Below are positions 43,874 through 53,900 of a stretch of 64,000 nucleotides of DNA, piece by piece (within the stretch, counting starts at the first letter, position 1; each line of letters opens with the position of its first letter). This DNA is from Pseudomonas sp. SJZ074. Its GTDB lineage: Bacteria; Pseudomonadota; Gammaproteobacteria; Pseudomonadales; Pseudomonadaceae. The translations under genes and the position numbers were made by a program. Under the pieces are notes generated by a model. The model had not been told where the DNA came from. It made no database searches and saw only the letters and a program-made list of their open reading frames with translations. The stretch is taken from NCBI RefSeq assembly GCF_007828215.1, contig NZ_VIUE01000011.1, forward strand, positions 1 to 64,000, written 5' to 3'.

Positions 43874-46193
43874 TCGGCACCCATTGATCCAGTATCGCCG
43901 CCAGTTCTTCGCGTCGGAATGGCTTGGACAGATAATCCGTCATGCCGGCACCCCGGCAGCGTTCCCGCTCCTCTGGCATGGCGTTGGCCGTCAGCGCGAC
44001 AATCGGCAGGTCCGGCCAGCGGCCGCTGCGACGAATCTGCCGACTGGCTTCGTAGCCGTCCATCACCGGCATGTTGCAGTCCATCAGCACCAGGTCGAAA
44101 GTGCTCCGTTCGAGTTGATCCAGGGCCTCTGCGCCATGGGCGGCGACAAGGACTTCGCAGCCGAGCTTGACCAGCATGCCTTTGGCGACCAACTGGTTGA
44201 CCGGATTGTCCTCCACCAGCAGCACTCTTGCGCGCCTGGACGGTGGCAGAGCTTCGATCTGCGTGTCAGTGATGGTGGTCGTCTCGCTCTGCAGCGCCCG
44301 ACGCAGGATCTGATACAGCGCGTGGCGCGCCAGTGGTCGGGCCTGTTGAAGTAGCGGGGCCAGGGCGGCCGCCTGTTCGCTGGGCATGAAGCTGCCGTAG
44401 GCGGTGACGAGCAGGATCGGCGCGTTGAAGGTTGGCCGCAAGTTGAACAGGCACTCAGGGCAGTCGGTAATCAGGACATCAGGCTTGAGGCCCAGCAGGT
44501 TGTCATCCACCGAGCGTCTCAAATAGTCCACCCCCCAGCCCGGCAACAGGCTGTCCAGCAGTTCGGCCAGGCCGCTGCTGTTGGCGGTAATCGCGACGAT
44601 ATTGCCACGCAAGGGGTCGACCGGCGCCGCCGGTGTATGACAGGGCAGGGGCAGGTCGGCGCAGAACTGGCTGCCGAAACCGGCTTCGGAGCTGATCGTC
44701 AAGCGGCCCTGCATGGCTTCGCAGAGGTTGTTGGTCAGCGCCAGGCCCAGCCCGGTGCCACCGAACTGGCGGGTGATGCCGGCGCCGGCCTGGGTGAAGG
44801 GCTGGAAGATTCTTGCCTGAGCATCCTGGGGAATGCCTATGCCGGTATCGCAGACTTCAATCCGGACCCCGCCTTCATAGGCGCTCAATCGCACATCGAC
44901 CCGGCCGAAACGGGTGAATTTGAGGGCATTGGACAACAGGTTGCTGACGATCTGCCGCACACGGGTTGGATCGCCGAGCACTTGCGCCGGGAATTGCGGA
45001 TCAATCAGGCAGGCCAGCTCGACGCTGGGGGCGGCATTCTGCGAAAGCAGGTTGGCCGTGTCTTCGATCAGGGAGCCGAGATCGAACGGGATACGTTCGA
45101 GTTCCAGTTGGCCGGCATCGAATTTCGACAGGTCGAGGATGTCGTTGAGCAGCTCGACCAACACCTTGCCAGAGTCATGGGCTATCGATAGCTGTTGCTG
45201 TTGTTCGGCGGTCAGGGGGCCGTCCAGGGACAGGGCGATCATGCCCAGCAGGCCGTTCAGCGGTGTGCGGATCTCATGGCTCATGCTGGCCAGGAACGCG
45301 GAACGTGCTTCGGCCATGTCCAGGGCAGTACGCCTGGCCACTTCCAGTTCTTCGTTGGACTGGCTGAGGCGGGCGTTGATGGCCTTGAGTTCGGCGGTAC
45401 GAGCCGAGACGATGTTTTCCAGCTGCGCCAGGTATTCGGTCAGGCGATTTTCGGCCATGCGCCGCTGCTGGATTTCGGTGGAGATATTTTCGAACTGCTG
45501 GTTGGCGACCGACACCAGTACGCCGATTTCGTCGTATTGATGGCCGGTGGGGCATTCCAGGCTGCTCTGCTCATTACTGCCCGGGTCGCGGCTGCTCAGT
45601 TCGCGAATGACCCGCACCAGGGGTTTGGTCAGCATCACGTAGAACAAGGCCAATAACAGGCCGGTCAGGATCAGGCTGCGAGCGAAGCCGTTGAGCAACG
45701 TGACCTCGGCCCGACGCAGGAAGCGACTGCCGAAAGCGTAGGTGTCGACGTCCAGCCGCAGCACGCCCAGAGATTCATTGGGCAGATGGTCCAGGTAGAG
45801 CCGGTCTTCGAAGCGGCGCTGGGCGCCAAACAGGAAATCGCTGATGAAACGGTAACTGTTCTGCAGTTCGGGTCGCTTGACATTGGCCAGCACGGTATTG
45901 TTGTTGTCGACCAGCTCGGCGCCGATGATGGCGGGCGAGCGCAACAGGCCCAGGGCCAACTCCTGGGCCAGTTCGGCATCGATGTTGTAGGCGATGCGCG
46001 AGGCCGGGTTGTGGCTGATTTCCAGCAACGACAGGATCTCGCGGTTGATCGACGCGTCTTCGCTGGCATAATCGATGCCGATCTGCATCAGGCTGAGCAA
46101 GGTGCCCAGCACGAAGCCCACCAGGACGGTCAGTCGGGCCTGCTTGTAAGAGAGCCGTTGGGTGAATCTGATGTCCATGGAATGGTGAACCAC
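43857..46193 (-). CDS. sagS: Hybrid histidine kinase SagS
   Basis: This 778-residue inner-membrane hybrid kinase governs the switch to surface attachment and biofilm tolerance in P. aeruginosa. One transmembrane helix lies near residues 22-42 and a second near 172-192, with a periplasmic domain between. A coiled coil leads into HisKA (SHEIRTPLNG, His near residue 306), then HATPase (NLLSNALKF, DTGIGIP, GGTGLGL), a degenerate receiver, and a receiver with the phospho-Asp in LVLMDCNMPVMDG (near residue 703). A GTG start at 46193 follows GAAGGG; ATG 46178 is an alternative. The name rests on domain order and on gpx-ospR synteny. Confidence 0.88.
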   Translation of the reverse strand: MVHHSMDIRFTQRLSYKQARLTVLVGFVLGTLLSLMQIGIDYASEDASINREILSLLEISHNPASRIAYNIDAELAQELALGLLRSPAIIGAELVDNNNTVLANVKRPELQNSYRFISDFLFGAQRRFEDRLYLDHLPNESLGVLRLDVDTYAFGSRFLRRAEVTLLNGFARSLILTGLLLALFYVMLTKPLVRVIRELSSRDPGSNEQSSLECPTGHQYDEIGVLVSVANQQFENISTEIQQRRMAENRLTEYLAQLENIVSARTAELKAINARLSQSNEELEVARRTALDMAEARSAFLASMSHEIRTPLNGLLGMIALSLDGPLTAEQQQQLSIAHDSGKVLVELLNDILDLSKFDAGQLELERIPFDLGSLIEDTANLLSQNAAPSVELACLIDPQFPAQVLGDPTRVRQIVSNLLSNALKFTRFGRVDVRLSAYEGGVRIEVCDTGIGIPQDAQARIFQPFTQAGAGITRQFGGTGLGLALTNNLCEAMQGRLTISSEAGFGSQFCADLPLPCHTPAAPVDPLRGNIVAITANSSGLAELLDSLLPGWGVDYLRRSVDDNLLGLKPDVLITDCPECLFNLRPTFNAPILLVTAYGSFMPSEQAAALAPLLQQARPLARHALYQILRRALQSETTTITDTQIEALPPSRRARVLLVEDNPVNQLVAKGMLVKLGCEVLVAAHGAEALDQLERSTFDLVLMDCNMPVMDGYEASRQIRRSGRWPDLPIVALTANAMPEERERCRGAGMTDYLSKPFRREELAAILDQWVPTTSAL

Positions 46194-46341
46194 TTACGTT
46201 TCCCTTCGCCGGTCAAGCATAGCTGATCATCTCCGGATACCGGCGCGGCCGGTGTGTGCTGGATGGGATGGCGCCATCCTTGAGAGCGGCGTTTCGGCGC
46301 AGCAGCGCCATCATTACTGTGAATTTGTCCGAGGAGAAGAC

Positions 46342-47232
46342 GTGGACGCCCGATTGAATGCTTTTCTTGAGCGTGCCGATGCCGTACTGGCTCGCATCGA
46401 GCCCCTGTTGCCCGCTCCCCGTCCCGCCATCGACTGGACCGTGACCCTGGCCGCCCGCTGGCAACGCGACGGACGCAGCGGCTATCTGCTGCCGCTGCAG
46501 GTCAGCCTCGACATGCGCCTGTCGGACCTGATCGGCGTCGATCGTCAGGTCGAGCAATTGGGTCGCAACACCCGGCAGTTCATCGACGGCCTGCCGGCCA
46601 ACCATGCGCTGCTCTGGGGGTCGCGAGGGACTGGCAAGTCGTCCCTGGTGCGTGCCTTGCTGGCCGAGCATGCGATCGCTGGCCTGCGCTTGATCGAGAT
46701 CGAGCGCGATCACCTGGCCGACCTGCCGCGGGTGGTCGAGCAGATCGCCAGGCTGCCACAGCGCTTCGTGCTGTTCTGCGATGACCTGTCGTTCGAATCC
46801 GGCGAGGGCGATTACCGCGTGCTTAAAAGTGTGCTGGACGGCTCTCTCGAACAGGCGCCGGACAACGTGTTGTTGTACGCCACGTCGAACCGTCGTCACC
46901 TGGTGCCGGAGAAGGAAAGCGACAACGAGAACTGGAAACGGGTCGATGGCGAGCTTCACCCCAGCGAAGCCGTGGAGGACAAGATCGCGTTGTCCGACCG
47001 TTTCGGATTGTGGCTGTCGTTCTATCCGTTTACCCAGGAGCACTACCTCGACGTGGTGGAACACTGGATCGGCGAGCTGGCGGCGAAGGCCGGGCTGGCC
47101 TGGCAGCGTGACGAAGCGCTGGACGTGCTGGCGGTACGCTGGGCCACCGGGCGCGGCAACCGCAACGGCCGTTGCGCCTATCAGTTTGCCCGTTATTGGG
47201 TAGGCCTGAAACTCCTGGAGCACAAGGCATGA
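46342..47232 (+). CDS. DUF815-type P-loop ATPase
   Basis: This 296-residue AAA-like protein has Walker A GSRGTGKSS, a Walker B-like FVLFCDDLSF and an arginine-finger region in LLYATSNRRHLV. Function is unknown; relatives occur widely in Proteobacteria. A GTG start at 46342 follows GAGGAGAAGAC; no ATG fits as well. The stop overlaps the fRMsr start (ATGA), so they form an operon. Confidence 0.88.
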   Translation: MDARLNAFLERADAVLARIEPLLPAPRPAIDWTVTLAARWQRDGRSGYLLPLQVSLDMRLSDLIGVDRQVEQLGRNTRQFIDGLPANHALLWGSRGTGKSSLVRALLAEHAIAGLRLIEIERDHLADLPRVVEQIARLPQRFVLFCDDLSFESGEGDYRVLKSVLDGSLEQAPDNVLLYATSNRRHLVPEKESDNENWKRVDGELHPSEAVEDKIALSDRFGLWLSFYPFTQEHYLDVVEHWIGELAAKAGLAWQRDEALDVLAVRWATGRGNRNGRCAYQFARYWVGLKLLEHKA

Positions 47233-47711
47233 TCGATTTGAAGAGCACAGGCATGGGCCTCGACGGCTACGGCTTGCTATCGGCACAGCTGGAGTCCCTG
47301 TTGGCGGATGAGCGCGATTTCATCGCCAACGCTGCGCAGTTCTCGGCTTTCCTGTTCAGCCAGCTGGACGACTTGAACTGGGCCGGTTTTTACCTCAATC
47401 GCAACGAAGAACTGGTGCTGGGGCCGTTCCAGGGCCAGATCGCCTGTGTGCGAATTCCCTTCGGGCGAGGTGTCTGCGGCACCGCGGCGGCGACTGGCCA
47501 AACCCAGCGTGTCGAGGATGTCCACGCCTTCCCCGGCCACATTGCCTGCGACAGCGCGTCGAACAGCGAATTGGTGGTTCCGCTGCTCAAGGACGGGCGC
47601 CTGATCGGCGTGCTCGACCTGGACAGTCCGAAACTGGCGCGTTTCAGCGAACATGACCAGGCCGGCATCGAGCAATTGGCGGAGATTTTCCTGCGTCTGA
47701 CCGATTGCTGA
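47229..47711 (+). CDS. Free methionine-R-sulfoxide reductase, GAF domain
   Basis: This 160-residue protein is a single GAF domain of the YebR/fRMsr type that reduces free methionine-(R)-sulfoxide. Catalytic cysteines are in GQIACVRIPFGRGVCGTAA and FPGHIACDSASNSELVVPL. With MsrB nearby the region covers both free and protein-bound R-sulfoxide. Confidence 0.92.
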   Translation: MIDLKSTGMGLDGYGLLSAQLESLLADERDFIANAAQFSAFLFSQLDDLNWAGFYLNRNEELVLGPFQGQIACVRIPFGRGVCGTAAATGQTQRVEDVHAFPGHIACDSASNSELVVPLLKDGRLIGVLDLDSPKLARFSEHDQAGIEQLAEIFLRLTDC

Positions 47712-47724
47712 ATGGGCAGGAACC

Positions 47725-47814
47725 GTGGGAGCAAGGCTTGCCCGCGATGACGGCGGTAGGGTCGGCATTGCCTTCAACTGAGTCACCGATTCGCGAGCAG
47801 GCTCGCCCCCACAG
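47725..47814. repeat. Mixed REP pair
   Basis: The left arm (47725-47748) is the GCAAGGCTTGCCCGCGAT type, and the right arm (47791-47814) is the GCGAGCAGGCTCGCCCCCAC type, so two REP subfamilies face each other between converging genes. Confidence 0.88.
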
Positions 47815-47829
47815 GGAATTGTGGCGCGA

Positions 47830-50781
47830 TCAGCATGACCGCAATCCCGCCTGGGCCAACAGACTGTCTGTGTCGACGTCATCAATCTGGTCCGGATCGA
47901 GGAACTGGTTGGCATAGCCCAGGTAGATCTGTTCATCGATGAACAGCCCGAACAGCTCGGGGTCGATGTGGGCCTCACGGCACATGGTGGCCATGATGCC
48001 CAGGGCTTCGCTCAGTTTCTTGGCTTTCTTGTACGGGCGGTCGGCTGCTGTCAGTGCTTCGAAAATGTCTGCAATTGCCATCATGCGCGCCGGCAGGCTC
48101 ATCTGCTCGCGCTTGAGCCGCTTGGGATAGCCGGTGCCATCCATTTTTTCGTGATGACCGCCGGCGATTTCCGCCACGTTGTCCAAATGGCTGGGGAAGG
48201 GCAACTGGCTGAGCATCATGATCGTTTGCACCATGTGGTGATTGATGACGTAACGCTCTTCACGGGTCAGCGTGCCCCGCCTGACGCTGAGGTTGTAGAG
48301 TTCGCCACGGTTGTATTTCCATTGCGGGACGTCCAGCTGGAAGCCCCACGGGTTGTCTGTCGGAATCACTTCGGCTTCGTGGCGCTCGAACAGATGCTCG
48401 GGCCTGTCGGCCAGCAACGGTTCCGTCACCGGCAACGTTGGCTTGGGCGTGCGCGCCTGGCGCTGGTTTTCCTCCCAGGAAACCCCCAGTCGATCATCCA
48501 GGGTCCGGGTCCACTGGCGTTGGGCAATGCGTTGCAAGCGTTGCAGATCGGCATCGGCCATGGCTTCGGAGCCCAGGTTGCAGCGGGCGACGAAGGCGAA
48601 GTCATCGTCGAGGCCGGCGAGTGTCGCATCCCGTGACTGCGCCAGTGAAGACGGCTCGCCGCCCATCGCCATGGCCTGCCAGTAATCGATCCAGGCGTCG
48701 CGTTTCAGCACTTCGAAGCGGGTACGGATTTCGTGGATGCGGTCGTTCAGGGTTTCCAGTTTGGTGGCTTTGTCCACCACGAACTCGGGAGTGGTGACTT
48801 TTCCGCAATCATGCAGCCAGGCGGCGATGTGCAAGGCTTCCCACTCATCTGCCGTTGGTTGGTAGCCCGCGAACGCTGGCGCCTGGCTGTTGGCGGCAGC
48901 TTGGGCGAGCATCAGCGTCAGGGCCGGTACTCGTTGGCAATGGCCACCGGTGTAGGGGCTCTTGGCATCGATTGCACCGGCCAGCAGTTGAATGAAGGCG
49001 TCCAGCAATTGTTTCTGTCTGGCCTGCAGGTGCTGGCTTTCGATGCTCACGGTGGCGGCACCGGACACGGCCTGCAGGAACGCGATGCGGTCGGGTTGCA
49101 ATTTCTCCAGGTCGGCTTCGGTGCCGCTGTCGGTGATCAGCAGTACCAGGATCCCCACGGTTTCCTGGTGACGGTTGCGCAGGTGGATGCCGATCAGATG
49201 AACCCGCGGAGAGTCCAGCGCCCGCAGGACGCCCTGCAGGTCTGCCGCCTGCTCGAAACCCAGGGCAGTGACAAGGTTATCCGATGCCGCCAGTTGCTTA
49301 AGCCAGGGAGGGCTGTCGTTGCCGGCCAGGGCGTGACCTTGCAAGTCGAAGGCGGCCAGGTCCTGCGGGGTCTGCTCGATCACCAGTCCATAGGGGTTTA
49401 CCCGGTCGCTGTCGTTCTCGCGCAGGTAGATCAGGCCGGCCTGGGCCTGGCCGATATTCGCGGTCTCGAACAGTACCCGCTCCAGCAGCGGTGCGAAGCG
49501 GGTCTCGGCGCGCAGGCTGGCGGTGATTTCGAAGAAGCTCGCCAGGGTCTCTTTCATTCGGGCCATCGACAGGCTCAACTGATCGACCTCCAGCACCAGG
49601 GAGCGACGGGACATCGGGTAATTGAAGTCGAAGCTGCGAATGGCGTCGGCCTCTTGCACCAGCGCGTCCAAAGGCTTGACCAGGATCCTGGAGGTCAACC
49701 AGCCCAGAGGCAGACACAGCAGCAGGGTCGCAAGGGTAATCAGCGCGCCTTGCCAGCGCATGCGATAGGCATCGGCCAGCAGTTCATCTTCCGGAACCAG
49801 CAACGCCAGTTCCAGGCCCAGGGGGCCGCCTTCCTGCATATGGCTGCGGGAAACGATCCACCGACGTCCAGCCGCCTCCAGGCGCGAGGCACCAGCGCTT
49901 GCGTCCAGCACGGCGGCGATAGCCGGATTAAGGTCGCGGGCCTTGATCAGGCGTGCCGAGCGGGTGTCTGTCAGCAATCGGTTGCTATCGGGGTAGCCCA
50001 CTGCGTTGCCAAGTGGGTCGAGCAGTACGATTTCGGTGCCGGGGGTAACCTTGTGCTTGGCAAGGGTCTGCGAAAGGGCCGCCAGGGTCAGGTCGGCACC
50101 GATGACCGCCTGATCGCCGCTGCGCCGGGCGAGGGTGGTGCCGATGTCGTGGGTGGAGAAGAACACGTAGGGTTCGGTGGTGATCTGGCCAGCCGTCTCC
50201 AATGCGCTGCGAAACCAGCTTCGGTGGCGCGGATCGAAGGTGTCGTCGGGGTTGTCCTGGCGGCTGATGAGCACCAGTGCCTGGTCGTAGAACAATGACT
50301 GGGAGCGGATCGGGCCCACAGGGTTTGCGCGTTCCACGGTCCAGACCTGATAAAACGCGTTGGCGGGCGCTTTCAGGGCGCTCTTCAGTGCGGCGGTGCG
50401 CAGCGGCCGGACCATCAGGAAGTCGCCCTTGCTATCGCCCAGGTACAACGATGCCAGGTTCGGGTTGTCCCGCAGCGCCTGGCTGAAGGGCCCGAGCAGG
50501 GCCAGGCGCTGGTCGGGATTGGATGCCTGTGTTGCCGGATAGTCGGCCAGCAGGCTCAGCACATGGCGGATCGGTTCGTAGGTGCCGTACAAGTCCAGGC
50601 GCACGTCCTGTTCGATCCGGTTGAACAGCTTTTCACTGCTGGACAGGATGATCTGCGTCGTCTGCCGGTAGTTGAAGACCCCCAGCACCACACCGGTCAG
50701 CAGCAAAAGCAGTGTAAACATCACGCTGATGTGGACGTGCAGAGGAAACCGGCGTTGTTCCGGGCGCGGCGCGCTGGGCAT
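47830..50781 (-). CDS. Membrane HD-GYP-type cyclic-di-GMP phosphodiesterase
   Basis: This 983-residue protein has a transmembrane helix near residues 18-40, a large periplasmic Cache-like sensor, a second helix near 345-365 and a HAMP-like segment, then a GAF-like region and a C-terminal HD-GYP domain. Catalytic motifs are LHDCGKV (near residue 655) and HHEKMDGTGYP (near 877). The two motifs are about 220 residues apart, much further than the roughly 60 of typical HD-GYP domains, so a large insertion lies inside. ATG 50781 follows GGAG; a GTG at 50790 is less likely. It probably degrades c-di-GMP in response to an external ligand. Confidence 0.88.
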   Translation of the reverse strand: MPSAPRPEQRRFPLHVHISVMFTLLLLLTGVVLGVFNYRQTTQIILSSSEKLFNRIEQDVRLDLYGTYEPIRHVLSLLADYPATQASNPDQRLALLGPFSQALRDNPNLASLYLGDSKGDFLMVRPLRTAALKSALKAPANAFYQVWTVERANPVGPIRSQSLFYDQALVLISRQDNPDDTFDPRHRSWFRSALETAGQITTEPYVFFSTHDIGTTLARRSGDQAVIGADLTLAALSQTLAKHKVTPGTEIVLLDPLGNAVGYPDSNRLLTDTRSARLIKARDLNPAIAAVLDASAGASRLEAAGRRWIVSRSHMQEGGPLGLELALLVPEDELLADAYRMRWQGALITLATLLLCLPLGWLTSRILVKPLDALVQEADAIRSFDFNYPMSRRSLVLEVDQLSLSMARMKETLASFFEITASLRAETRFAPLLERVLFETANIGQAQAGLIYLRENDSDRVNPYGLVIEQTPQDLAAFDLQGHALAGNDSPPWLKQLAASDNLVTALGFEQAADLQGVLRALDSPRVHLIGIHLRNRHQETVGILVLLITDSGTEADLEKLQPDRIAFLQAVSGAATVSIESQHLQARQKQLLDAFIQLLAGAIDAKSPYTGGHCQRVPALTLMLAQAAANSQAPAFAGYQPTADEWEALHIAAWLHDCGKVTTPEFVVDKATKLETLNDRIHEIRTRFEVLKRDAWIDYWQAMAMGGEPSSLAQSRDATLAGLDDDFAFVARCNLGSEAMADADLQRLQRIAQRQWTRTLDDRLGVSWEENQRQARTPKPTLPVTEPLLADRPEHLFERHEAEVIPTDNPWGFQLDVPQWKYNRGELYNLSVRRGTLTREERYVINHHMVQTIMMLSQLPFPSHLDNVAEIAGGHHEKMDGTGYPKRLKREQMSLPARMMAIADIFEALTAADRPYKKAKKLSEALGIMATMCREAHIDPELFGLFIDEQIYLGYANQFLDPDQIDDVDTDSLLAQAGLRSC

Positions 50782-50922
50782 TGCAGTCACTCCAGGGGGC
50801 AGGCGTTCTCAATGGTTTTGCACCGCGTTGTGTATTGAAGCGGGCCGCAAGGCGCGGAGGGGTACACCATTGAGAACGCCCCTGGTGCGCGCTGCTGAGC
50901 CAACAGCATAGTAAACACCAGC

Positions 50923-53900
50923 TTATTTTGCCTTGGCGATCTCTGTTTCCAGGACCCGCTCCAGCTCGGTCATGGCGTGTTCGAGGGCACTGGTGCATTC
51001 GTCAATCAGGTCGCGTGCCTGCGCCTTATGGCAGGCCTGCTCCAGCGCCTCGCATCGCTGGATCAACAAGGGCGACTGCACGATTCGAGCGGCACCTTTT
51101 ATCTTGTGTGCTGCTTCGGTAAGTGCCTGCTGGTTCCCGCTCCGGGCGATGTCGAGCAGTACCTGGCGATCCGATCTGTTGCTGTTGAGCAATTCTTCCA
51201 ACAGGCGCTGGGTGTACAGGGGATTGCCGCCGGTCAGCGCGTGCAGGTTCTGTACATTGAAGACATTGGAGCGACTGATGGGCTTGATGGCCTTCATCCA
51301 TTGGCTGAGGGCGCTCAGGCTGATCGGTTTGAACAGGCAGTCGTCCATGCCCGCTGCCTGGCAGCGCTGTTTTTCCTCAGGTTGTGCATTGGCGGTGAAT
51401 CCAAGAATGGCGCAGGGTGTCAATCGGTGTTCGGACTCGTGCTTGCGAATCGCCCCGGCCAGTTCGTAACCGCTCATGACGGGCATGTTGCAATCGGCAA
51501 TGACCAGATCGAAGTCCCCTTCAAGCCAGGTCTTGAGCCCTTCGGCACCCTCGTGGGCGACTTGGTAGCGATGGCCGAGATATTCCAGTTGTTGCGACAT
51601 CAGCAAGCGATTGGCCGAATGATCGTCAACCACCAGAACGTTCAGGGCGGCCGTGGCGGTTTCTATCGCCGGTTCAGGAGGTGTGGAAGCCGTTACCGGA
51701 GGCAGGAGGGTCAGCTTCAGGCAGACCCGGACCTGGGTGCCGGTGCCCGGCTGGCTGTGCAAATCCAGGCTGCCACCCATCATCCGGCACAGGTTGCGAC
51801 TGATCACCAACCCCAGCCCGGCACCCTTTCGAGCCATCCGGCCGGCATTGTCGGCTTGGGCAAAGGGTTCGAACAGACGTTGCAGGTCGCTGGGGCTGAT
51901 ACCGATACCGCTGTCGCTGACCAGCAGTTGCATGTGCAGGGTATCGTCCCGGGCGGATCGAGTCAGCCTGACCTCGACCTTTACCCAGCCCTGTTCGGTG
52001 AATTTGAGCGCATTGCTGATCAGGTTCGACAGCACCTGTTTGAACCGCAGGGGGTCGACCAGCACATCCGGATTGTCGTCAGATGGTTCGAACTGCAATG
52101 ACAACGCGAGATTCTTCTGGCGCGCCACGCCTTCGAATACCCGTATGACCGATTGCAGCATCGCCCTGAGATTGACCCGCTCGGGTGCCAGGCTCAGGTG
52201 GCCCGATTCGATGCGGGCGATGTCCAGGATGTCGCCTATCAACTCCAGCATGCCGGAGGCCGACTCGTAGGCCACTGCGATTGTCGAGCGATCCACGTGG
52301 CCCTTGTCGGCGTGCATCAACGCCAATTCAAGCATTCCGATCACCGCGTTCATGGGGGTGCGGATTTCATGGCTCATGGTTGCCAGGAAGGTGCTCTTGG
52401 CCCGGTTTGCGTCATCGGCCCGCTCCTTGGCGGCGCGCAGCTCATCGAAGAGCTGGCGTCGTTCACTGATGTCGATCCAGCCACCGATGATGCCCTGTAC
52501 CTGCGCGGCGGAGTTTCGGTAAGGCAGGATCCAGTGATAGATCGTCAGTTTCCTGTCCCCGATGAGCAACGGCCGGTCCACGATCAACGCGGTGCCTTCG
52601 GCCATGACGCGCTGATAGTCCGCCTGGTACTCCTGTGCTTCGAAGGCATTGCTCACCGGTCCGGACATCACGTCCTTGCCGATGACGTCTTCGCGTTTTA
52701 CATCGAACACTTCCAGGTAACTGTCGTTGCAGCTTTGCAGAACGCCGTTGCGATCCCTTACGTAGATGGGGTGAGGGGTGCCGTTGACCAACGAGCGCAT
52801 GAACTCGAGCTGGTCGTTCAACGCCAGTTCGGCCCTTTGCCGTTGGCGGATCTGCCTCTGCATGTAGGCGTTCCAGGCCAATGAGATCAGCAATAGCAGG
52901 CCGACGCCCGCAACGACCTGGAAGAACAGGCGGTTATAAGTGCGCCAGGTGTGTTCCGATGCCGAGACATAGCCTCGCCAGCGGTTGTTGATCACGCCCA
53001 GTTCCTCGGGGTCGATGCTGGTCAGGGCTTTGTCGAGAATGGTGTTCAACTCGGGCGCGCCCCTGGCTGTGGCCAGGGAAAACAGGGCCTGCTGGGTGCC
53101 GACGGTGCTGCTGATTTGCAGGGTGTCCCGGAACGAGTGCGACGAGAGAAAATAATTGGCCATGACCAGGGCATTCACGCTGCCGTCGGCTTGGCCTTGG
53201 GCGAGCAGTTCAATGGCGTGCGAAGGGTCGTTGGCTTCGATGATCCTGATGTCTGGATACTGTTTGTGCAACCACTCGATGAGCGGGTTGCCCTTGGTAA
53301 TCGCCAGAGTCCTGGTCCCGAACTGGTCGAGTGTGGCGGGCGTGTCGGACTGCTTTCGAGTCAGCAGGACTAATGAGCTGTCGAGATAGGGGCGGCTGAA
53401 TTTCACTTGTTGCTGCCGTTCGCTGCTGGGTACGAGTGCCGCAATCAGATCGGCTTGACCGTTCAGGAGCGCGTTGATCGCGTCGCTGTCGTTGCGCTTG
53501 TGCTGAATTTCCAGGCGCAGGCCTGTACGCAGCCGGATCAGTTCCAGCAGATCGGCGCTGATCCCGCGGAAATCGCCGTCCGAATCAAAAAAAGTGAACG
53601 GGGCGAACGTTTCGTTCACGGCTACCCGAACCACCGGATGCCCGCTCAGCCAGCGTCGCTCCCGATCGGTCAGTTGTATCCTGTGTTCTGTGAGATAAAG
53701 GTCGGCACCTGCACTCCAGCGTTTGGAAATCGCGGCTTGCTCGGCGATCGGGATCTGGTTGAGCGTCGCGTTGATGATCTCCAGCAGTCGGGTGTCGTGA
53801 CGTCGTAGCGCAAAACCGAATCCGTAGGATTCATGTTTGCCGAAGCTGGCCATGCGAATGTTGCTCAGGTATCCCTTGCTGATCATGTAATGAGTGGAGA

